Shown here: positions 58,194 to 64,000 of the stretch, piece after piece
Position numbering within the stretch: position 1 is the stretch's first letter
How the letters are laid out: each line of letters starts with the position of its first letter
Assembly (NCBI RefSeq): GCF_000152965.1
Contig: NZ_CH902583.1
Location: forward strand, 3,353,694 to 3,417,693
Length of the DNA stretch: 64,000 nucleotides
Reading direction: 5' to 3'
Source: Roseobacter sp. MED193
GTDB taxonomy: Bacteria > Pseudomonadota > Alphaproteobacteria > Rhodobacterales > Rhodobacteraceae
Notes under the pieces: generated by a model
Told to the model about the DNA's origin: nothing
The model's database searches: none
What the model saw: only the letters and a program-made list of their open reading frames with translations
Translations under genes and position numbers: made by a program

Positions 58194-59741
58194 ATGTCTG
58201 AAGAATCTATGGGAATGACAGATCAGAAAGCCAGCGGCGTGAACAAGCCGCTGTTCCTGATCTCGGGCGGGTTCATCGCCGTTTTCTGCTTGGCAGCACT
58301 GATCAATCTTGACGCGCTCTCGGCAGCCGTGGACTGGGGGTTCAACGTCTCAGCCAAATACTTTGGCCTTTACTGGCAGGTTCTGCTGCTGGCGACCTTC
58401 CTGATCGGCCTGGTGCTGTGCGTGCTGCCCGGAGGTCGCGCGGTCATGGGCGGGCTTGCCGCGCCTGAGTTTACCATGTTCCAGTGGGGCTCGATGATCA
58501 TGTGTACGCTTTTGGCAGGGGGCGGTGTGTTCTGGGCCGCAGGCGAGCCGATTGCGCATTTTCTGTCTTCGCCGCCGCTGTTTGGCGCCGAAGGCGGCAC
58601 AGCAGAGGCCGTGAACGGCGCGATTGCGCAAAGCTTCATGCACTGGGGTTTTCTTGCCTGGGCCATTCTGGGATCGCTGTCGACCGTGATGCTGATGTAT
58701 TACCACTATGAAAAAGGCTTGCCGCTTGCCCCGCGCACGCTGCTTTATCCGGTTTTTGGCGACAAGGCGATCCACGGCCCGATCGGCCTGATCGCGGATG
58801 CCTCGTCGATCATTGCGGTCGTGGCGGGTACTGTCGGTCCGATTGGCTTTCTGGGGCTGCAGGTGGCCTACGGTCTAGAAGACCTCTTTGGTATAGAGAA
58901 TGGCTTTGCCACCCAGTTCCTGGTGATTGCGGGTCTTGTCGCTCTCTACACGATCTCGGCCATGACCGGTCTGTCGCGCGGGATTCAGCTGTTGTCGAAG
59001 ATCAACGTGATCCTGGCCGCCGCGCTTTTGCTCTTTGTCCTGTTGGCAGGTCCAACCGGCTTCATCTTTGGCTCGTTCTTCTCGGGCTTTGGCACCTACA
59101 TTGCCAATTTCTTTCAGATGGCGCTGTATCGCGGTGACGCAGGTCTGTTTGGCGCGCCCGGCTGGCTGGGCTGGTGGACTGTCTTCTTTTGGGGCTGGTT
59201 CATGGGCTATGGCCCGCTGATGGCGATGTTCATCGCGCGGGTTTCTCGGGGGCGCTCAATCCGCTCGATCATTATTATGCTGTCAATTGTAGCCCCGATC
59301 GTGACCAACTTCTGGTTCACAATCATCGGAGGCACCGGCATCTCGATGGAGCTGGCAGAAACGGGCACGATCTCAAAGGCCTTTGAAGGGTTCAACCTGC
59401 CGGCGGCGCTGTTGGCGATCACCTCGAACCTGCCTTTGGGTTTCCTAGTCTCGCTCTTGTTTCTGATCCTGACCACGATCTTTGTGGCCACGACCGGTGA
59501 CTCGATGAGCTACGTGATCTCTGCCACCATGAGCAACGGTGACAACCCGCCCACACCGGTCCGTGTCTTCTGGGGTATCGCTATGGGTGTTATGGCCGTG
59601 ATTTTGATTTCGGTGGGCTCCGGTGGTGTCTCCAAACTGCAGAGCTTTATCGTTGTAACAGCCGTTCCGGTGTCGTTGCTTTTGCTGCCATCGCTCTGGG
59701 ATGCGCTGCGTATCACCTTGGCAAAAGGCAAAGAAAACTAA
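58194..59741 (+). CDS. BCCT-family transporter
   Basis: This 515-residue protein has about twelve membrane spans and the BCCT signature region around residues 329-353 (W-G-W-F-M-G-Y-G-P then MFIARVSRGRSIR). The family carries betaines, choline, carnitine, DMSP and related zwitterions. In BetP-type members the signature is W-W-x-x-W; here it is W335-F336-x-x-Y339, a changed aromatic cage. AGGAAA precedes the ATG. It lies 63 bp after the M19-like gene and probably supplies the substrate of the cluster. Confidence 0.9.
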   Translation: MSEESMGMTDQKASGVNKPLFLISGGFIAVFCLAALINLDALSAAVDWGFNVSAKYFGLYWQVLLLATFLIGLVLCVLPGGRAVMGGLAAPEFTMFQWGSMIMCTLLAGGGVFWAAGEPIAHFLSSPPLFGAEGGTAEAVNGAIAQSFMHWGFLAWAILGSLSTVMLMYYHYEKGLPLAPRTLLYPVFGDKAIHGPIGLIADASSIIAVVAGTVGPIGFLGLQVAYGLEDLFGIENGFATQFLVIAGLVALYTISAMTGLSRGIQLLSKINVILAAALLLFVLLAGPTGFIFGSFFSGFGTYIANFFQMALYRGDAGLFGAPGWLGWWTVFFWGWFMGYGPLMAMFIARVSRGRSIRSIIIMLSIVAPIVTNFWFTIIGGTGISMELAETGTISKAFEGFNLPAALLAITSNLPLGFLVSLLFLILTTIFVATTGDSMSYVISATMSNGDNPPTPVRVFWGIAMGVMAVILISVGSGGVSKLQSFIVVTAVPVSLLLLPSLWDALRITLAKGKEN

Positions 59742-59747
59742 TCAGTT

Positions 59748-59767
59748 GGGGTGCCTCTGGGCACCCC
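59748..59767 (+). repeat. Hairpin between the BCCT gene and the 567-residue gene
   Basis: GGGGTGCC (59748-59755), loop TCTG, GGCACCCC (59760-59767), 7 bp after the BCCT stop with no T-run. It may be an mRNA processing or attenuation site rather than a terminator. Confidence 0.55.
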
Positions 59768-59844
59768 AGCCCCGCGTGCATCTCAGGCTCTATTCGACGC
59801 AGGCACTGAAATGCTCTATTGTCCTGACTGCAAAGGCCAAGAGA

Positions 59845-61548
59845 ATGAATACAATAACTCGCCGTGATCCCGAACTGGTCATGCGCCTTGCGCGCCTCGG
59901 ATCCATTCACCAATCACGCCTGTCCTTCATGCGCGTGCTGCTTCGTCGTTTGGCCCGAGAAGGCTGGCGCTTTGAAAACACTGCCTTTAACGTGAATGAC
60001 GCAGGTGAAGGTCACGCCGTTTACACCGTCTACAGCCCAGACCGCGCATATTCACTGATTGCTTATGCCCATGACCTACCGCCTGAGAAACGCTCTGACC
60101 GGGTGATCGCCGAGGCTTGGGATGCGACTTTCACTCTGTTTGATGGCGTGCCGTCGGCGGCAGATATCGAACGCTTGTCGCACAATATCCCTGTGCAGGA
60201 AGCGGGGCGTGTATCCGGGACGGAATTGTCCGTGTCGCGGGCAAATCGCTCGGTGCGGCTGTGGGAGCACGTGGTTTCCAGCCTGGTCGAGGGCCACCAA
60301 CCCGACCTCGAACAGATAAGGGCTGTTGGATACCTGATGCGGACCACTGCGGTCTATGGGTCCGGCAAGCTGGGGGCTGCAGATCGTGAGATGATCGCAG
60401 ACCGTCCGGAATTTCGGGCGCCGTTCCAGGTCGAGATGCTTTCAGTCTATTTAACCCGCTGGTTTGTGCTGGATTTGGTGCAGCACATGGCCGACCGGCG
60501 TGCGGCAGCCGAGGGGCGGGTCGCTGCCCAGCTATCGCCTGAGATCGGACGTGTCATGGGGGTCGGCAATTCAACCGGTTTGGGCATGGCTCCCTTCCTT
60601 TTGAATCACCCGGTGCTGTTCAACAATTGGGTCGCCGCGCGCGAAAATGCTATTTTGGCGGTGCGCAGGCTGGCGAAAGCCAAATCGGAGGAGATCGCTC
60701 TGTTCCAGTCGCTGGTGGCGCGCAGCAAGATCACCATTGACCAGTGGCATTCGGAACATCCAATCCAGATTGAAAAACTGAAGGGGCTGCGCGCCGATGC
60801 GGCTAAAGTGGATGGTTATTTGGCGGGGGGCTGCCTCAGCGCCGAGCATCCGTGGGACGCGCTATATCGCTGGGCAGAAGACAACCTCTCGCTTGAAGGG
60901 CAGGAATGGATCGCCTCACTGATCTTGGAACCCTATGGCGCGCATGTGGATCGCTTTGCCGAAGAAATGGCAGGCGACAACACGGCCACTTTCCGCATTG
61001 CCGGCGCGATGAGCGTGGGCGCCCTGCGGACCTTGCTGCTCGAGATCTACGGATGGGCAATCGACACCGACTGGCAGGCGCCGGAAAACCGAGCCCGCGC
61101 CTGGTATGTGTCGGAAGAAAAGCTAGAACCCCGTCTGGGAGAGCGTTTCGAAGAGCCGATCGAAGAATATGAACAGCCCCTGGCCCCAGGGCGGGATGCC
61201 GCGCAACTGTTCAATGCCCTGGCCCATTGGCCAGATGAGGCGCAGGTTGCGGACTTCCTTTTGCGCCATCCAGAGCATCGTCACGTGCTGCGCCGCGCCC
61301 AGATCGTTGGCCGCGCGCCATATGCCGAGATCCGTGACAATACGATTTCTGACCAGGTGCTGCCCATCGACATGCTGCGTTGCAAGCTGGCCTTCTTTGG
61401 GGCCACGCAGTTTGACCCGCGATCGGACCGTTGGGTGCGTATTTGCATGTATGGTAACGCCCCGCTGCCCAAGGAACTGACACAGGAAAATGCTGATTTT
61501 TGGGTCTTCCCTGCTGGCGAGACCCAGCTTGAGGAGGGCGTGGTATGA
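59845..61548 (+). CDS. Conserved hypothetical protein, 567 residues, unknown function
   Basis: I do not recognise a named family. The ATG at 59845 (MNTITRRDPELVMRLARLG) has AAGG 8 bases upstream; the frame is open to 59701 without good start signals. The protein is soluble in character, with no signal peptide or membrane span. Conserved-looking segments include MRTTAVYGSGKLGAADRE (about residue 165), IGRVMGVGNSTGLGMAPFLLNHPVLFNNW (about 235-265, spanning a Gly-rich loop) and SAEHPWDALYRWAEDNLSLEGQEWIASLILEPYG. Its stop overlaps the DUF3726 start (ATGA). The context suggests an enzyme or complex partner in the same catabolic route. Confidence 0.8.
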   Translation: MNTITRRDPELVMRLARLGSIHQSRLSFMRVLLRRLAREGWRFENTAFNVNDAGEGHAVYTVYSPDRAYSLIAYAHDLPPEKRSDRVIAEAWDATFTLFDGVPSAADIERLSHNIPVQEAGRVSGTELSVSRANRSVRLWEHVVSSLVEGHQPDLEQIRAVGYLMRTTAVYGSGKLGAADREMIADRPEFRAPFQVEMLSVYLTRWFVLDLVQHMADRRAAAEGRVAAQLSPEIGRVMGVGNSTGLGMAPFLLNHPVLFNNWVAARENAILAVRRLAKAKSEEIALFQSLVARSKITIDQWHSEHPIQIEKLKGLRADAAKVDGYLAGGCLSAEHPWDALYRWAEDNLSLEGQEWIASLILEPYGAHVDRFAEEMAGDNTATFRIAGAMSVGALRTLLLEIYGWAIDTDWQAPENRARAWYVSEEKLEPRLGERFEEPIEEYEQPLAPGRDAAQLFNALAHWPDEAQVADFLLRHPEHRHVLRRAQIVGRAPYAEIRDNTISDQVLPIDMLRCKLAFFGATQFDPRSDRWVRICMYGNAPLPKELTQENADFWVFPAGETQLEEGVV

Positions 61549-62195
61549 GCCATTCGTTGAATGAAATCGAAGCCATGAGCAAACGCGCGGCCCGCGGAGC
61601 GGGGCTGTCGTGGGGGCTGTCTGAAGAGGCCGCAAAAGGTACGCGTTGGCTCTCCGCGTTTGGCTTTCCTGGTACAGAAATGCTGGCAGAACTGCTGGTG
61701 ATGAACGACAGGATCCCTCCGATTGACGTGTCCCCCGTCTCGCTGAGCGCAGATGTTTGGCACGCTCCAACCCGCCGGATGAGCCCGCTGATCGCAGGTG
61801 CATCCCTGTCTGATAGTGCGGTGCGCCTGTTGCAGCGTGGCACCATCACCATGCAGAACGTCAGCCTGCCTTTGCTGGCTGTGCCCTTTATGGGCGGTGC
61901 GGCCCTGCGTTTGGGTGTGCCTGTGGCGGCTGAATGGGAGGGAGCACGGGTTGCCACCGACGGCAAACAACTTTGCGTACAGGGCGCAGCTGACGCGCTA
62001 CGGGCTAAACACGCAATACAGCTGGCCTTTTCGGCGCCCGCTGAAATGACCGGTAAGCGCGAACCGGTGATGCGGGCTGACGTGTCCAAAGGCAGCTGGG
62101 AGCAGCTGGGCAGCTTTGCCCACCGCACTTTTGCCCCTGCTACCGAAGAAAGCCGCCTGCGCGGTGCGGGTGCCGGTGTCAGCGACAACGACTGA
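61545..62195 (+). CDS. DUF3726 family protein
   Basis: This 216-residue protein starts MSHSLNEIEAMSKRAARGAGLSWGLSEEAAKG, matching DUF3726, a family of unknown function in proteobacteria. It has no signal peptide, and ends with a polar low-complexity tail (GAGAGVSDND). Its start overlaps the stop of the 567-residue gene by 4 bp, so the two products are likely partners. An Ldh_2 dehydrogenase gene follows at 60 bp. Confidence 0.72.
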   Translation: MSHSLNEIEAMSKRAARGAGLSWGLSEEAAKGTRWLSAFGFPGTEMLAELLVMNDRIPPIDVSPVSLSADVWHAPTRRMSPLIAGASLSDSAVRLLQRGTITMQNVSLPLLAVPFMGGAALRLGVPVAAEWEGARVATDGKQLCVQGAADALRAKHAIQLAFSAPAEMTGKREPVMRADVSKGSWEQLGSFAHRTFAPATEESRLRGAGAGVSDND

Positions 62196-62255
62196 TATCT
62201 TTTGGGGCTGCGATGCTGCCCTCTTCACGCGACGCATAGAAAAGAAAGAACATCG

Positions 62256-63263
62256 ATGACAGCCACTGAAATACTCTCGCTTTCGGAAATTGAAAGCCTT
62301 GCCTTTGATGCACTGGTCAAGGCAGGCACCTCGAAAGAGAACGCGCGCCCGCTTGCGGTTGCGACCGCAATGACCGAGGCCGACGGCGTTGCTTCGCACG
62401 GGCTGGCCTATATCCCGATCTACGCCGAGCACGTCGAATGTGGAAAGGTGGACGGGCAGGCCAAGCCCCTAGTCGACCATCCGCGCTCTGCAGTTATTAC
62501 CGTGGATGCGGCCACCGGTTTTGCCCATAGCGCAATTGATCTTGGGTTTGAAAAGCTGATCCCGCTGGCAAAAGAGATGGGCGTTGCGGTTCTCGCTGTG
62601 AAAAACTCCTATAATTGCGGCGTTCTGGGCGTGCATACGCAGCGTCTGGCGCAGGCTGGCCTGATGGGTATCGGTTTCACCAACGCCCCCGCGTCGATTG
62701 CGCCGTCAGGTGGCGCGAAGCCCGTGATCGGCACGAACCCATTCTCAATTTCGGCACCCGATGCCGATGGCAATGCCGCGCTGCTGATCGACCAGTCGGC
62801 TAGCACGATTGCCAAAAGCGAGGTGATGAAGCATGCCCGTGAAGGGAGGCCAGTCCCGCAAGGCTGGGTGTTGGACGCTGATGGGCAGCCTACCACTGAT
62901 CCCGAAGTCGGGCTGAAGGGCTCGATGGTGCCATCAGGAGGGTACAAGGGTGTCGGCATTGCACTGACTGTCGAGCTGATGGCGGCCGCAATGGCGGGTG
63001 CCACACTGGGAGCAGTGGCCAGCCCATTCTCAGGGACCGCAGGCGGCCCCCCAAAGACTGGCCAGTTCTTTATTGCGATTGACCCAGAAGCCACGGCGGG
63101 CGGTTTGTTCCAAGAGAAACTGGCAGACCTGATTGCCTCGTTCCGAGAACAAGAGGGCGCGCGTCTTCCCGGTGATGGTCGCCAAGCCGCCCGTATACGC
63201 GCCGCCAAAGAAGGGGTGGCCGTGAATGCGGCCCTTTTGGAAAAAGTTCGCGCGCTTCTCTAA
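62256..63263 (+). CDS. Ldh_2-family NAD(P)H-dependent oxidoreductase
   Basis: This 335-residue dehydrogenase belongs to the malate/L-lactate dehydrogenase (Ldh_2) family, with the catalytic His48 in DGVASHGLAYIPIYAEHV, NCGVLGVHTQRLAQAGLMG and GAKPVIGTNPFSISAPD. Known activities are malate, L-lactate, ureidoglycolate and sulfolactate dehydrogenase and delta1-piperideine-2-carboxylate/N-methyl-amino-acid reductase. With Sox-type demethylase genes in the cluster, the last is an attractive inference. The ATG at 62256 is used, because the open frame upstream lacks family character. Confidence 0.87.
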   Translation: MTATEILSLSEIESLAFDALVKAGTSKENARPLAVATAMTEADGVASHGLAYIPIYAEHVECGKVDGQAKPLVDHPRSAVITVDAATGFAHSAIDLGFEKLIPLAKEMGVAVLAVKNSYNCGVLGVHTQRLAQAGLMGIGFTNAPASIAPSGGAKPVIGTNPFSISAPDADGNAALLIDQSASTIAKSEVMKHAREGRPVPQGWVLDADGQPTTDPEVGLKGSMVPSGGYKGVGIALTVELMAAAMAGATLGAVASPFSGTAGGPPKTGQFFIAIDPEATAGGLFQEKLADLIASFREQEGARLPGDGRQAARIRAAKEGVAVNAALLEKVRALL

Positions 63264-63451
63264 GTCTGGAGAGCTTCAGCGGATTGGAGTGGCCCTTTGC
63301 CTCTTCTCCTTTAAGGGGGCAGAGGGCATCCCAGAACAGACCTTCCCAGGGCCAAGTGGGCTTAGAGAGGGCAATTCAATTCCAGCGGCTGATCAACTCA
63401 GGTGGGTTCTGACCGGTCTCTTGTGAAAATGCGCCTGAGCACCAGCCAGGG

Positions 63452-64000
63452 TCAGTCGAAATCATGCTCTATCCTGATGGCGAGAAAATCGATTAACACC
63501 CTAACCTTGCTCGCCAAGTTTCGACCACTTGGGTAAACGGCGCTAATGGGAGTCGCTGCAGGATCCAGCGGAAACCCAGGCAAAACCGGAACAAGGGTGC
63601 CAGATTTTAACTCCGCACGCAGCATCCAGACTGGCAGCATTGCGATGCCGAGGCCCGATTTAGCGGCTTCTTTGAGAAGGACGAGGCTGCTTGCCTGAAT
63701 GGGACCCGTCACTGGAACATTTGTGACCTCCTCTCCGGACTTGAAACGCCAGGTGACCAGATCCGTGTCGACCTTGAACGATAGGCATGAATGATTGCGC
63801 AAATCTTCTGGCTGTTGTGGGGGGATGTCCTGTTCCAAATATTCTGGGCTTGCCACAAGAAGAGACCGGCTCATCGTCAGACGCTTGGCAATCAGGCTCG
63901 AGTCGCTGAGATGCCCCACGCGAATTGCCACATCAATTCCTCTACTTACAAGGTCTTCCATCGTTGAGGACGTATGGAGCTGAACCCGGAGATCTGGGTA
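63452..64000 (-). CDS. LysR-family regulator, C-terminal part (truncated by the window)
   Basis: These 183 codons are the substrate-binding domain of a LysR regulator: DVAIRVGHLSDSSLIAKRLTMSRSLLVASPEYLEQ, NHSCLSFKVDTDLVTWRF, GLGIAMLPVWMLRAELKSGTLVPVLP. The frame is open to the right edge, so the DNA-binding N-terminus lies outside. It reads toward the Ldh_2 gene and may control it or another unit to the right. Confidence 0.88.
   Translation of the reverse strand, partial: YPDLRVQLHTSSTMEDLVSRGIDVAIRVGHLSDSSLIAKRLTMSRSLLVASPEYLEQDIPPQQPEDLRNHSCLSFKVDTDLVTWRFKSGEEVTNVPVTGPIQASSLVLLKEAAKSGLGIAMLPVWMLRAELKSGTLVPVLPGFPLDPAATPISAVYPSGRNLASKVRVLIDFLAIRIEHDFD

Overview
The window looks like the chromosome of a marine alphaproteobacterium of the Roseobacter group (Rhodobacteraceae). 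The basis is the gene complement: monomeric isocitrate dehydrogenase, B12-dependent ribonucleotide reductase NrdJ, short HisG with HisZ, xdhABC beside a BMP-type ABC importer, several Sox/dimethylglycine-type demethylases, an RTX protein, DUF1489 and DUF3726. Coding density is high, with many 1-8 bp overlaps. No rRNA, tRNA or CRISPR was seen. The species is inferred only at group level.

Region 1 (1-24.2 kb) is mixed housekeeping and metabolism: the start of icd, a glycosyltransferase, a nitrate/sulfonate/HMP-like ABC importer with a GntR regulator, an SbcCD/YhaON-like nuclease pair, a bacterial SH3 protein, a D-2-hydroxyacid dehydrogenase, gamma-glutamyltransferase, a GlcD-like FAD oxidase, a dimethylglycine-dehydrogenase-like fusion enzyme, an RTX protein, and a compact three-gene operon (aldo/keto reductase, FAD amine oxidase, DUF938 methyltransferase).

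Region 2 (24.3-34.7 kb, minus strand) is a purine unit: xdhA-xdhB-xdhC run without gaps into a BMP-family ABC importer (ATPase, permease, an unrecognised small membrane protein, permease, binding protein). Two strong hairpins precede the binding-protein gene.

Region 3 (35-47.4 kb) is core: dnaE, a frameshifted secreted protein gene in an AT-rich patch, slyX, an enoyl-CoA hydratase, hisS-hisZ-hisG, a DUF1489 gene and nrdJ. The nrdJ upstream region carries two NrdR-like boxes 31 bp apart and a perfect DnaA box. A decayed IS3-family element (47.47-48.36 kb) separates this region from the next.

Region 4 (48.6-64 kb) is the most interesting part. It is an apparent catabolic island for an unidentified N-methylated amino acid or betaine: soxBDAG-type tetrameric oxidase, GlxA/GbdR-like and LysR regulators, an aldehyde dehydrogenase, an M19-dipeptidase homologue lacking several metal ligands, a BCCT transporter with a changed aromatic box, an unrecognised 567-residue protein coupled to a DUF3726 protein, an Ldh_2-family dehydrogenase and a second LysR regulator. 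A plausible flow is uptake (BCCT), conversion by the unknown proteins and the dehydrogenases, and N-demethylation by the Sox complex. Order and substrate are inference.
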